Source: Neisseria sp. MVDL19-042950
Lineage (GTDB): Bacteria > Pseudomonadota > Gammaproteobacteria > Burkholderiales > Neisseriaceae
Assembly (NCBI RefSeq): GCF_030504625.1
Contig: NZ_JAUKWH010000001.1
Span: 248,001-312,000 of the forward strand
Direction of reading: 5' to 3'
DNA length: 64,000 nt
Positions 33,464-43,097 of the stretch are shown here, one piece after another. The translations under genes were made by a program, and so were the position numbers. Below the pieces are notes generated by a model. It saw only the letters and a program-made list of their open reading frames with translations, was not told the origin of the DNA and ran no database searches. Every line of letters begins with the position of its first letter. Within the stretch, counting starts at the first letter, position 1.

Positions 33464-34136
33464 TATTGTATTGAGCTGTCAGAACGTCAGTAAAAGCTAC
33501 CAAGACGGCGTGTTGAGTGTGGATGTGCTCAATAACCTGAATTTTCAGGTTGACGAAGGCCAAAGCGTGAGCATTATCGGTGCGTCGGGCAGCGGCAAAT
33601 CGACTTTGCTGCATATTCTCGGCGGCTTGGATATGCCGACTTCGGGCAGCGTCAATCTGATGGGACATGATTTGGGCAAGATGAACCAAAAGCAGCTAGG
33701 TGATTTGCGCAATCGGTATCTGGGTTTCGTTTATCAGTTCCACCACCTGCTGCCTGAATTTTCGGCATTGGAAAATGTGATGATGCCGTTGTTGATCGGC
33801 AAGAAGCCGAAAGCGGAAGCTGAAGAGCAGGCAGCGGCGATGTTGGAAAAGGTGGGTTTGAAGCAGCGTATGTTGCACCGCCCGAGCGAACTTTCCGGCG
33901 GCGAGCGCCAGCGTGCGGCGATTGCCCGTGCTTTGGTAACGCGCCCGAAATGTCTGCTGGCTGACGAGCCGACGGGTAATCTCGACCGTAAAAACGCTCA
34001 AAATGTGCTCGACATGATGCTGGATTTGAAAAACGAGTTGGGCACGAGTTTGATCGTGGTAACGCATGACGACGAATTAGCCGCCCGCTTCGACCGCGTG
34101 ATGACCATGACCGACGGCCGTTTGAACGACAAATAG
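33456..34136 (+). CDS. lolD: Lipoprotein-releasing ABC transporter ATP-binding protein LolD
   Basis: [18 protein letters not shown] start at 33456; [34 protein letters not shown]. Confidence 0.97.
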   Translation: MNNIVLSCQNVSKSYQDGVLSVDVLNNLNFQVDEGQSVSIIGASGSGKSTLLHILGGLDMPTSGSVNLMGHDLGKMNQKQLGDLRNRYLGFVYQFHHLLPEFSALENVMMPLLIGKKPKAEAEEQAAAMLEKVGLKQRMLHRPSELSGGERQRAAIARALVTRPKCLLADEPTGNLDRKNAQNVLDMMLDLKNELGTSLIVVTHDDELAARFDRVMTMTDGRLNDK

Positions 34137-34156
34137 CCATCGGTTTGTATATTGCA

Positions 34157-34188
34157 AGGCCGTCTGAAAACATGTTTTCAGACGGCCT
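34157..34188. terminator. Inverted AG-DUS pair after lolD
   Basis: AGGCCGTCTGAA ... TTCAGACGGCCT. Confidence 0.7.
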
Positions 34189-34424
34189 GTGTTTTTATCA
34201 TGCAGGCTTGCCCGATAATCGTTTTTGAACCGGCGGTTCTGCCATGCCGACCGGCCTTGCCATAATACTGTTCGGCATGGTGTTTAAACCTTGCAGTCGG
34301 CAATTATTATCGGGTTTTGCGACAGTCTTCGCCGTATTGGTTTTTGCTTGGATTAGCTATAGAATACGTTTCGGCTTTTTGATAACCGCATCACAACATA
34401 TAACCACTCGACTTAATTTGATAA

Positions 34425-34463
34425 AGGCCGTCTGAAAACATCTTTGCGCTTTTCAGACGGCCT
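34425..34463. repeat. Inverted AG-DUS pair in the ilvD leader
   Basis: Pair lies ~30 bp upstream of the ilvD start. Confidence 0.7.
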
Positions 34464-34492
34464 GATTGAATCTATATACAAAGGAACACACC

Positions 34493-36355
34493 ATGCCAGC
34501 TTACCGCTCCAAAACCTCCACCCACGGCCGCAATATGGCCGGCGCACGCGCTTTATGGCGTGCCACCGGCGTGGCCGACGAAGATTTCGGCAAACCGATT
34601 ATCGCCATTGCCAACTCGTTCACCCAGTTCGTGCCCGGCCATGTGCATCTGCACAATATGGGGCAACTCGTGGCGCGCGAAATCGAAAAAGCAGGCGGTT
34701 TGGCGAAAGAATTCAACACTATCGCGGTGGACGACGGCATTGCCATGGGCCACAGCGGTATGCTCTACAGCCTGCCCAGCCGCGATTTGATTGCCGATTC
34801 GGTGGAATACATGGTCAACGCGCATTGTGCCGACGCGCTGGTGTGCATTTCCAACTGCGACAAAATCACCCCGGGCATGCTGATGGCCGCCATGCGCCTG
34901 AACATTCCCACCGTGTTTGTTTCGGGTGGCCCGATGGAAGCTGGCAAAGTCATCGGTGTGGCCAACATCACCGACCCCCGCAAGCTGGATTTGGTGGACG
35001 CAATGGTCGATGCCGCCAACGACGAAGTGTCCGACGAAGAAGTAGCGGCGGTAGAACGCTCCGCCTGCCCGACCTGCGGCTCCTGCTCCGGCATGTTTAC
35101 CGCCAACTCGATGAACTGCCTCACCGAAGCCTTGGGCTTGTCGCTGCCGGGCAACGGCTCGCTGCTGGCCACCCACGCAGGCCGTAAAGAACTGTTTTTG
35201 GAAGCAGGCCGTCTGATTGTGGAAATTACCAAACGCTATTACGAGCAAGACGACGAGAGCGTATTGCCGCGCAGCATCGCCACCAAAGCCGCGTTTGAAA
35301 ACGCCATGAGTTTGGACGTGGCAATGGGCGGTTCCACCAACACCGTGCTGCATCTGTTGGCCGCCGCCAGCGAAGCGCAAGTGGATTTCAAAATGGCCGA
35401 CATCGACCGCATCAGCCGCCAAGTGCCGTGTTTGTGTAAGGTTGCACCCGCCACGCAGAAATACCACATGGAAGACGTACACCGTGCGGGCGGCGTGATG
35501 GGCATTCTGGCCGAACTCGACCGCGCCGGCTGCCTGAAAACCGATGTTTCCACCGTTCACGAAAAAACCTTGAAAGACGCGCTGGCGAAATGGGACATCA
35601 CCAACCCTGTCAACGAAACCGCGCATGAGCGCTACAAGGCCGCACCGGGCGGCGTGCGCACCACCGAAGCCTTTTCGCAAAACCGACAATGGCCTTCGCT
35701 TGACCTCGACCGCGAAAACGGCTGTATCCGCAGCAAAGCACATGCTTATTCGCAAGACGGCGGCTTGGCCGTGCTGTTCGGCAACATCGCCGAGCGCGGC
35801 TGCGTGGTAAAAACCGCCGGTGTGGACGACAGCATTCTCAAATTCACCGGCCGCGCGCGCGTGTTTGAAAGCCAAGATTCCGCCGTGGCGGGCATTTTGG
35901 ATAACCAAATCGTCGCCGGCGATATTGTGATTATTCGCTACGAAGGCCCGAAAGGCGGCCCGGGCATGCAGGAAATGCTCTATCCCACCAGTTACCTGAA
36001 ATCCAAAGGCTTGGGCAAAGCATGCGCCTTGCTCACCGACGGCCGTTTTTCAGGCGGCACTTCCGGCTTGAGCATCGGCCATGTTTCGCCCGAAGCGGCG
36101 GAAGGCGGTGCCATCGGTTTGGTGAAAGAGGGCGACACCATCGAAATCGACATCCCTAACCGCAGCATCCGTTTGGTCGTTTCCGATGAAGAGTTGGCCG
36201 CGCGCCGCAGCGAAATGGAAGCGCGCGGAGCCAAAGCGTGGAAACCCGAAAACCGCGACCGCCACGTTTCCGCCTCCTTGCGTGCTTACGCGGCCATGAC
36301 CACTTCCGCTGACACCGGCGCGGTGCGTGATGTGAGCCAAGTCGAGCGCAAATAA
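34493..36355 (+). CDS. ilvD: Dihydroxy-acid dehydratase
   Basis: [58 protein letters not shown]. Confidence 0.98.
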   Translation: MPAYRSKTSTHGRNMAGARALWRATGVADEDFGKPIIAIANSFTQFVPGHVHLHNMGQLVAREIEKAGGLAKEFNTIAVDDGIAMGHSGMLYSLPSRDLIADSVEYMVNAHCADALVCISNCDKITPGMLMAAMRLNIPTVFVSGGPMEAGKVIGVANITDPRKLDLVDAMVDAANDEVSDEEVAAVERSACPTCGSCSGMFTANSMNCLTEALGLSLPGNGSLLATHAGRKELFLEAGRLIVEITKRYYEQDDESVLPRSIATKAAFENAMSLDVAMGGSTNTVLHLLAAASEAQVDFKMADIDRISRQVPCLCKVAPATQKYHMEDVHRAGGVMGILAELDRAGCLKTDVSTVHEKTLKDALAKWDITNPVNETAHERYKAAPGGVRTTEAFSQNRQWPSLDLDRENGCIRSKAHAYSQDGGLAVLFGNIAERGCVVKTAGVDDSILKFTGRARVFESQDSAVAGILDNQIVAGDIVIIRYEGPKGGPGMQEMLYPTSYLKSKGLGKACALLTDGRFSGGTSGLSIGHVSPEAAEGGAIGLVKEGDTIEIDIPNRSIRLVVSDEELAARRSEMEARGAKAWKPENRDRHVSASLRAYAAMTTSADTGAVRDVSQVERK

Positions 36356-36369
36356 GCGTTAATGATTAA

Positions 36370-36401
36370 GAGGCCGTCTGAAAACATGTTTTCAGACGGC
36401 C
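36370..36401. terminator. Inverted AG-DUS pair between convergent genes
   Basis: AGGCCGTCTGAA ... TTCAGACGGCCT. Confidence 0.7.
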
Positions 36402-36408
36402 TCTTGGT

Positions 36409-36879
36409 TTATGCCAGCACGCGCGGGAAGAGGATTTCGTTTTCCAAAACGATATGGTCGTTCAAATCATCTACCAATTCCCGTATCAGCGCATACAGCC
36501 GCTGCCAGCTTCCGCAGGCACCTTCGGGGGCTTGCAGGTTGCCGGTCAGTTCGAGCAGGCGGGAAACGGCGGCTTCGTGTTGGTCGTGTTCGTGCATCAT
36601 CATGCGGATGGGCATGGCTGCGCCGCGTCCGGCACCTTGGTTGATCATCGGAAACAGCACTTGCTCTTCTTTCATCATGTGGCTGAACAGCTCCGCCTGC
36701 ATGTGTTGTAGCAGCGGCAGCACTTCGGCGGGAAACGTGCCTTCATGCACGGTGGCAACTTTTTCCGCCAGCGGAATCAGCTCGGCAAACTGGCGGCGGT
36801 GGGTGTCGTGGTAGCGGCTCAAAATATGGCCGGTAACGGCATCGAACGGCGCTTGTTGCCAAAGGGTAAAATCGGTCAT
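36409..36879 (-). CDS. Hemerythrin domain protein (DnrN/YtfE/ScdA-like, without ScdA_N domain)
   Basis: HDTHRRQFAELIPLAEKV...HMMKEEQVLFPMI...MMMHEHDQHEAAV...LNDHIVLENEILFPR hemerythrin His/Glu ligands. Confidence 0.9.
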   Translation of the reverse strand: MTDFTLWQQAPFDAVTGHILSRYHDTHRRQFAELIPLAEKVATVHEGTFPAEVLPLLQHMQAELFSHMMKEEQVLFPMINQGAGRGAAMPIRMMMHEHDQHEAAVSRLLELTGNLQAPEGACGSWQRLYALIRELVDDLNDHIVLENEILFPRVLA

Positions 36880-36955
36880 GGTTGCGGCTCCTTAAGAAAT
36901 AGGCGTTTGAATTCTGCTATGATTGGGCTGTTTTTAATTGTCGAGGCCGTCTGAA

Positions 36956-37732
36956 ATGAAACTTACCGCCATTACCCGTTATCCCGTTAAATCTATGGGC
37001 GGCAATCCGCTTGCCGAAGCTCCCGTTTTTGCCGCGGGGCTGCCGCATGACCGCGAATGGCTGGTGGCGACACCGCAGGGCGGGTTTGTTACGGCGCGCA
37101 AGTTTCCGCAGATGCTGTTGTGGCAAACCGAAGCCTCGCCGGAGCGACTCGTGCTTACCGCTCCCGACGGCAGCCGCAGAACGGTGGGCGTTGATGAGAT
37201 GGTCGACACCGCCGACGTAACGGTTTGGAAAGACAACTTTCCCGCCCGCTGCGGCAGTGCCGAAACCGATGCGTGGTTGTCTGAAAAACTCGGCATCGAA
37301 GCCCGCCTTTTCTGGTTGGGCAATCCCAGCCGGCGCATACTGGCTTATTCGCAAACGCCGCTTTCTTTTGCCGACGGCGCACCGTTTCTGCTCGCCAACA
37401 CCGCCTCGCTCGACGATTTGAATCGGATGCTCGACACGCCCGTGGAAATGGAGCGTTTCCGTGCCAATTTTGTCGTGGCGGGTACGGAAGCCTACGAAGA
37501 GGAAAAATGGCACCGCCTCCGCATCGGCGAAGTGGAGTTTGAAAACTTCAAACCCTGTACGCGCTGCGTCATGACGACGGTTGATCTTCAAACGGCCAGA
37601 AAAGACCCGTTCCAAGAACCTCTCAGCACACTTGCCATTGCCCGCAATGCCATCTTCGGCGTGAATCTGGTGGCGCTTAACGAAGGCACGGTAAGGCTGG
37701 GCGATGAGATCGAAGTGCTGTCGTATAAATAG
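36956..37732 (+). CDS. MOSC domain-containing protein
   Basis: MKLTAITRYPVKSMGGNPLAEAPV; FRANFVVAGTEAYEEEKWHRLRIGEVEFENFKPCTRCVMTTVD. Confidence 0.93.
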   Translation: MKLTAITRYPVKSMGGNPLAEAPVFAAGLPHDREWLVATPQGGFVTARKFPQMLLWQTEASPERLVLTAPDGSRRTVGVDEMVDTADVTVWKDNFPARCGSAETDAWLSEKLGIEARLFWLGNPSRRILAYSQTPLSFADGAPFLLANTASLDDLNRMLDTPVEMERFRANFVVAGTEAYEEEKWHRLRIGEVEFENFKPCTRCVMTTVDLQTARKDPFQEPLSTLAIARNAIFGVNLVALNEGTVRLGDEIEVLSYK

Positions 37733-37761
37733 CGTTTGCCGCAAAATTTTTCAGACGGCCT

Positions 37762-37799
37762 CTTTTATGTTTCATATTTTCTTTTATGTTTCATATTTT
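37762..37799 (+). repeat. Perfect 19-bp tandem duplication
   Basis: CTTTTATGTTTCATATTTT x2. Confidence 0.9.
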
Positions 37800-37901
37800 A
37801 TGAATGATTGGAGACGGCGTATATACGCCGGTGGGAGTAGGGTGTGAATGTTTGCGGATGCGGGGCGGGCATTCGTACCCGTTGTTTTATATCGGAAATC
37901 A

Positions 37902-37923
37902 AGGCGGGCGGAAATGCCCGCCT
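37902..37923 (-). terminator. GC-rich hairpin downstream of bioC
   Basis: AGGCGGGC-ggaaat-GCCCGCCT, 27 bp past the bioC stop. Confidence 0.6.
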
Positions 37924-37949
37924 GATTATTTGAACAGGCTGCCGGAAAC

Positions 37950-38729
37950 TTACCAAGCCACAACATAAGTGATGCGGTAATCCAGCGGCAGCATACCGTT
38001 CGGCGCGCGCATGTTTTCGTAGGCTGTCTGAAAACGCTGCCAGCGTTGTTTGCCCGTCAAGCCTTTGTTTTCACGTGCGATCACATGATTGGCGCCGATG
38101 TTTTTCAGGCTGTGCAGCAGGGCTTGGAGGGTGGGGAAATATTGGGTATGCGTTTCGGTGTGTATCCGTAGGTTGGGAAAGCAGTTAAAGGCCGTCTGAA
38201 TTTCGCTTTCGGTAAGGAAGCGGTTGACGTGCGCGGCTTCATCGGCGGCCTGCCATGCCTGTTTGAGCTGTTGCAGGCTGCCTGCGCCGATAGTGGCGAC
38301 GGCCGCGCAGCCGCCGGGCTGAATCACGCGCTGCATTTCGGCGGCGGCTTGTTCGAGTGTGCACCATTGCAGGGCGAGGCTGCTGAAGCAGGCGTTGACG
38401 CTGCTATCGGCGAGCGGCAGGGATTCGGCATCGGCGAGCAGGCAGCAGTCGGCGCGGCGGTGGCGGGCGATGTGTTGCAACATGCCTTCGGCCAAATCGA
38501 GGGCGAGCACGTTTGCGCCGCGACTGCGTATTTTTTCGCTGACCCAGCCGCTGCCCGCGCCGATGTCGGCAACGGTTTTACGGTTGAGGCCGTCTGAAAA
38601 ACGGCTTTCCAGCAGTTGCAGCAAACGCAGCGCAGCCTGCTGTTGAACGTCGGCATACGCGTCGTAACCGGCGGCGGCTTGGCTGAAGGCGCGGGCGATG
38701 AGGTGTTTGGACGGGGTTTCAGACGGCAT
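37950..38729 (-). CDS. bioC: Malonyl-ACP O-methyltransferase BioC
   Basis: VADIGAGSGWVSEKIRSRGANVLALDLAEGML; VNACFSSLALQWC; adjacent to bioF; start codon is within an AT-DUS. Confidence 0.93.
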   Translation of the reverse strand: MPSETPSKHLIARAFSQAAAGYDAYADVQQQAALRLLQLLESRFSDGLNRKTVADIGAGSGWVSEKIRSRGANVLALDLAEGMLQHIARHRRADCCLLADAESLPLADSSVNACFSSLALQWCTLEQAAAEMQRVIQPGGCAAVATIGAGSLQQLKQAWQAADEAAHVNRFLTESEIQTAFNCFPNLRIHTETHTQYFPTLQALLHSLKNIGANHVIARENKGLTGKQRWQRFQTAYENMRAPNGMLPLDYRITYVVAW

Positions 38730-39879
38730 CTTGCAAGCCTTTGATTAGTGTTTCGATATGCGTCGGTTCGTGGGCGGCGGTGAAGGTAATCCGCAGCCGC
38801 GCCTGCCCGACGGGCACGGTGGGTGGGCGGATGGCGGGCACATACAGGCCGTGTCCGCGCAGTATGGCGGATGCGGATAAAGCGGCTTCGTTGCTGCCGC
38901 AGAGAAAGGGCTGGATGGGCGTTTCAGACGGCATCAGGCGTTCCCGCAGGCCGCATTCGGATAAGGCCGTCTGAAAAAAGTGGATATTGCCGCGCAGTTT
39001 GCCGCGCAAATCGTCGGCGCTGCGGATGCGGGCGAAGGCGGCGGAAAGGGCGGCGGCTTGAGCGGGCGGGAAGGCGGTGCTGTAAATCAGGTGGCGGGCG
39101 AACTGAGTGAGGTATTCGGCAACGGTGCGGCTGCACAATACCGCCGCGCCCATCAGCCCGACCGCTTTGCCGAAGGTAACGATCAATATGTCGGGTTGCA
39201 CGCCCGCCGCTGCCGCGCTGCCACGGCCTTCGCTGCCGAGGATGCCGATGCCGTGTGCGTCGTCGAGCAGCAGCCATGCGCTGTATCGTTCACACAGGGT
39301 TTTCAGACGGCCTAAGTCGGCAGTATCGCCGTCCATGCTGAACACGCCTTCGCTGGCCACCAAGATTCTTTTTCCTTGATGTTCAATCAGTTGTTTTTCC
39401 AAAACATCATATTGCCGATGGGCGAACCGCTTAAACTGCGCGGGGCCGAGGGCGGCGGCTTCCTGCATGGAGGCGTGGCAGAGTTTGTCGGCCAGCAGCA
39501 CGTCGTTTTTGCCCAATAAACCGAGCAGCACGGCTTGGTTGGCGGCGTAACCGCTGGGAAACAAGATGGCGCATTCGTAACCCAGCCAATCGGCCAAACG
39601 GTTTTCCAGCGTTTCATGCGCGTCGGTGTGGCCGCTAACCAAAGGCGAACCGCCGCTGCCGGTGCCGTACTGCGCCAAAGCCTGCTGCCACGCGGCGATG
39701 ATACCCGGGTCGCGGCTGAGACCGAGGTAGTCGTTGCCGGCGAAATTGAGATAGCGTTTTCCGCCGTTTTCGAGATAAGGCGGCGTTGTGTCGGCGCAGC
39801 GGGCGGTGCGGCGGCGGTAGGCTCGTTTGGCCGCTTGGCTGTCGAGCGCGGCTTGCAGGTGGTCGTTCCAATTCATCAT
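38719..39879 (-). CDS. bioF: 8-amino-7-oxononanoate synthase
   Basis: MMNWNDHLQAALDSQAAKRAYRRR; FAGNDYLGLSRDP; GSGGSPLVSGHTDAHETLENRLADW; LLLDDAHGIGILG. Confidence 0.96.
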   Translation of the reverse strand: MMNWNDHLQAALDSQAAKRAYRRRTARCADTTPPYLENGGKRYLNFAGNDYLGLSRDPGIIAAWQQALAQYGTGSGGSPLVSGHTDAHETLENRLADWLGYECAILFPSGYAANQAVLLGLLGKNDVLLADKLCHASMQEAAALGPAQFKRFAHRQYDVLEKQLIEHQGKRILVASEGVFSMDGDTADLGRLKTLCERYSAWLLLDDAHGIGILGSEGRGSAAAAGVQPDILIVTFGKAVGLMGAAVLCSRTVAEYLTQFARHLIYSTAFPPAQAAALSAAFARIRSADDLRGKLRGNIHFFQTALSECGLRERLMPSETPIQPFLCGSNEAALSASAILRGHGLYVPAIRPPTVPVGQARLRITFTAAHEPTHIETLIKGLQDAV

Positions 39880-40046
39880 GGCTGCGGCGGGTAGAAAGCG
39901 GCAGAGTGTGTATGGTTTCAGACGGCCTGTCAAATGCAAAACCGCCCGAGCAAGGGCTTTTTTTGTTACACTACGCCGTTGCATTTTTCGAGCTTGTCTG
40001 CCGGCTTGAGGCCGTCTGAAAAACAGAAAACAACGCGAAAACCGCC

Positions 40047-40499
40047 ATGCGTAGTATCTGCCTGCACACTTTTTTGCCCTGCTCCGCCGAAGAAGCGGCT
40101 GCGCACCTGAAAAAGCCGTCGTTGCTGCTGTATGTGGCGCGTCCGTTGGTTGTTTTCAGCCCGTGCCGAAACGAAACGCTTCCCGAAACATGGCAAGCCG
40201 CCGCCTACCGGCTCAACATGCACCTGTTCGGCCTTGTGCCGCTGGGCTGGCAGATCGTGGATATTTCCTATCCGGCGGCAGACTGCTTCACCATGCTCGA
40301 CAACGGCCGCGGCGTGCTGATACGCCGCTGGCGGCATACGGTTACCGTCAAACCTCAAAACGGCGGCTGTCTGTATGGCGACCGTGTGGAAATAGATGCG
40401 GGCATGCTGACTGCGCCGATGGCAATCGCTGCCCGCCTCTTTTTCCGCCACCGCCAACGGCGTTTGCGGCATTTGGCGGCAAACGGCTTTCGGATGTGA
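40047..40499 (+). CDS. Uncharacterised protein, possibly SRPBCC-like
   Basis: 150-aa ORF divergent from bioF; LFGLVPLGWQIVDISYP...RGVLIRRWRHTV...YGDRVEIDAGMLT...RHRQRRLRHL pattern. Confidence 0.75.
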   Translation: MRSICLHTFLPCSAEEAAAHLKKPSLLLYVARPLVVFSPCRNETLPETWQAAAYRLNMHLFGLVPLGWQIVDISYPAADCFTMLDNGRGVLIRRWRHTVTVKPQNGGCLYGDRVEIDAGMLTAPMAIAARLFFRHRQRRLRHLAANGFRM

Positions 40500-40585
40500 A
40501 GGCCGTCTGAAAAAATACAGCCCTCCGCAACCTACATTATCCGTAAGAGGCCGTCTGAAACAGGCCGTCTGAATTTGGAATCTTT

Positions 40586-41965
40586 ATGCTTTTCGACCTA
40601 AACCGTTATTCCTACCCCGTTTTCCGTAAAGAAAGCAAAAAACTCGTGCTGCTCGCCCTGCCGATGCTGCTTGCCCAAGTGGCGCAAGTGGGTGTGGGCT
40701 TTGTGGATACGGTGATGGCGGGCGGTGCGGGTAAAAACGATTTGGCCGCCGTCGCCCTCGGCAGCAGCGCGTTTGTGATGGTGTACATCACTTTCCTCGG
40801 CGTGATGACGGCATTGAATCCGATCATTTCCCAGCTTTACGGCGCAGGCAAATACGACGAAGTGGGCGAAACGGGGCGGCAGAGTATGTGGTTCGGCCTG
40901 ATGATGGGCGTGATAGGCATGTTGCTGATGTGGCTGGCTATTGTTCCGTTTCAGAAACTGCTCGATTTGAATGAAAACGTCGAAAGCATGATGGCGCAAT
41001 ACATGCTGTTTACCGGCTTGGCCATGCCTGCGGCGATGATACACCGCGCCTTGCATGCCTATGCTTCAAGCCTGAACCGGCCGCGCGTGATTATGATTGT
41101 GAGTTTTTTGGCGTTTTTTCTGAACGTGCCGCTCAATTATGCGTTTGTGTACGGTAAATTCGGCATGCCTGCGCTGGGCGGTGCGGGTTGCGGTGTGGCA
41201 ACTACCTTGGTGTTTTGGTTCAACGCCGCCGCGCTTTGGCTGTATGTGGTGAAGCAGAAATACTTCAGGCAGTTTAAGCTGACCGAGCGGTTCAGCAAGC
41301 CCGATATGAAGGTGTTCAAACAAATCTGGAAACTGGGCGCACCGATCGGTTTGTCGTTTTTTCTGGAAGTGAGCCTGTTTTCGTGCATCGTGTTTTTGGT
41401 GGCACGGCAAGGCGAAGATTATGTGGCGGCGCAGCAAGTGGTGATCAGCTTAACCAGCGTGATTTATATGATTCCGCAAAGCATCGGCTCGGCAGGCACG
41501 GTGCGGGTGGCCTACACCATCGGCCGCAGGGAATATGCGCGGGCGCGTTATATTTCGGGCGTTTCATTGGTTTTGGGCGTGGTGATGGCGGTGTTTACCG
41601 CTTTGCTGTTGGTATTTTTACGCTACCCGCTGGCAGGCATGTACACCGACGATGCGGCGGTATTGGCGATTGCGGCAACGGTGCTGCTGTTTGCGGCGGT
41701 GTTTCAGTTGGGCGACGCCACCCAATGCGTCGCTTCTTATGCCCTGCGCGGTTATAAAGTAACCAAAATCCCGATGCTGATTCACGCCGTGGCCTTTTGG
41801 GGCTTCGGTTTGGTACCGGGCTATCTGCTGGCCTATTCGGCAGACATGGGCATTTACGGTTTTTGGACGGCACTGGTGATTTCGCTCACCGTCGCCGCCG
41901 TTTTACTGGTTTGGTATTTGGAAATATGCAGCCGTTCGGTGGCTGAACGTAAAAGGATGTTGTGA
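40586..41965 (+). CDS. norM: MATE family multidrug efflux transporter (NorM-like)
   Basis: LALPMLLAQVAQVGVGFVDTVMAGGAGKNDLAAVALGSSAF; 12 TM. Confidence 0.93.
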   Translation: MLFDLNRYSYPVFRKESKKLVLLALPMLLAQVAQVGVGFVDTVMAGGAGKNDLAAVALGSSAFVMVYITFLGVMTALNPIISQLYGAGKYDEVGETGRQSMWFGLMMGVIGMLLMWLAIVPFQKLLDLNENVESMMAQYMLFTGLAMPAAMIHRALHAYASSLNRPRVIMIVSFLAFFLNVPLNYAFVYGKFGMPALGGAGCGVATTLVFWFNAAALWLYVVKQKYFRQFKLTERFSKPDMKVFKQIWKLGAPIGLSFFLEVSLFSCIVFLVARQGEDYVAAQQVVISLTSVIYMIPQSIGSAGTVRVAYTIGRREYARARYISGVSLVLGVVMAVFTALLLVFLRYPLAGMYTDDAAVLAIAATVLLFAAVFQLGDATQCVASYALRGYKVTKIPMLIHAVAFWGFGLVPGYLLAYSADMGIYGFWTALVISLTVAAVLLVWYLEICSRSVAERKRML

Positions 41966-43002
41966 TGCAATTGTTGCACGATGTGGATTTAACGCCGCTC
42001 AACACATTCGGCCTCAAAGCCGCGGCGCGTGATTTTGCCGTGTTGGAAAACGAAGCGGATTTGCCGGAATTGGTAAAGCTGCCCCAATTCGACCGCCATA
42101 CCGTTTTGTGGCTCGGCGGCGGCAGCAATATCCTGCTGATGCGCGACTACGACGGGCTGGTCGTCCACATGCAAAATAAAGGCATACGCGAACTTTTCCG
42201 TTCAGACGGCCTCGTTTATATAGAAGCGCAGGCCGGCGAAGTGTGGCACGACTTTGTGTTGAAAACGCTGGATATGGGCTTGAGCGGTTTGGAAAACCTC
42301 AGCCTGATTCCGGGCACGGTAGGCGCGTCGCCGGTGCAGAATATCGGCGCATACGGCGTGGAAGTGAAAGACATCATCCACAGCGTGCGCTGCTTTGATT
42401 TGGACACTTTAACTTTTGTCGAATTAAGCAATGCCGACTGCTGCTTTTCCTACCGTGAAAGCCTGTTCAAACAGCAAGGCAAAGGGCGCTATGTGATTGT
42501 TTCGGTTGTGTTCGCCTTAAAAGAACAATTCACCGCCAACGTCCGCTACGGCGATTTGGCTGCCGTATTGGCGGAAAAATGCGCAGGCCGTGCGGCAACG
42601 GCGAAAGACGTATCCGAAGCCGTGTGCAGCATCCGCGCCAGCAAACTGCCCGACCCGAAAGTGCTGGGCAATGTCGGCAGTTTTTTCAAAAACCCGATTG
42701 TCGATAACGAAACCGCGCAAAAGCTGCTGGCACAATACCCCGAAATGCCGCATTACCCGCAAGCCGACGGCAGCGTCAAACTGGCGGCGGGCTGGTTGAT
42801 CGACCAATGCCGTCTGAAAGGCTACGGCATAGGCGGTGCGGCGGTGCACGACAAACAGGCTTTGGTGCTGGTCAACAAACAGCAGGCCACAGCGCAAGAC
42901 GTTTACCGCCTCGCGCAATACATCTGCCAAATCGTACAGGAACGCTTCGGTGTGGCATTGCATGCGGAACCGAACTGGCTTCCGGCATCTTTTTCGTTGT
43001 GA
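41962..43002 (+). CDS. murB: UDP-N-acetylenolpyruvoylglucosamine reductase
   Basis: LNTFGLKAAARDFAVLE; LWLGGGSNILLMRDYDGLVVHM; LIPGTVGASPVQNIGAYGVEVKD; start GTG 41962 or ATG 41965. Confidence 0.97.
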   Translation: MMQLLHDVDLTPLNTFGLKAAARDFAVLENEADLPELVKLPQFDRHTVLWLGGGSNILLMRDYDGLVVHMQNKGIRELFRSDGLVYIEAQAGEVWHDFVLKTLDMGLSGLENLSLIPGTVGASPVQNIGAYGVEVKDIIHSVRCFDLDTLTFVELSNADCCFSYRESLFKQQGKGRYVIVSVVFALKEQFTANVRYGDLAAVLAEKCAGRAATAKDVSEAVCSIRASKLPDPKVLGNVGSFFKNPIVDNETAQKLLAQYPEMPHYPQADGSVKLAAGWLIDQCRLKGYGIGGAAVHDKQALVLVNKQQATAQDVYRLAQYICQIVQERFGVALHAEPNWLPASFSL

Positions 43003-43097
43003 TTGCAGCCAAAACAAAACGGCTTGGTTATAATCAACCGTTTGTTAAGGGCATAAATTGAAACGGGCGGCGGTATGCCGCCTTAAGGAGTAGCAAC

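Noticed and set aside
34244-34435. 63-aa ORF upstream of ilvD as a branched-chain amino-acid leader peptide/attenuator
   Set aside because: No run of Ile/Leu/Val codons and no clear antiterminator/terminator pair; the ORF terminates in the DUS by chance.
34553-35908. 451-aa ORF antisense to ilvD
   Set aside because: Mirror ORF produced by strong codon bias in ilvD.
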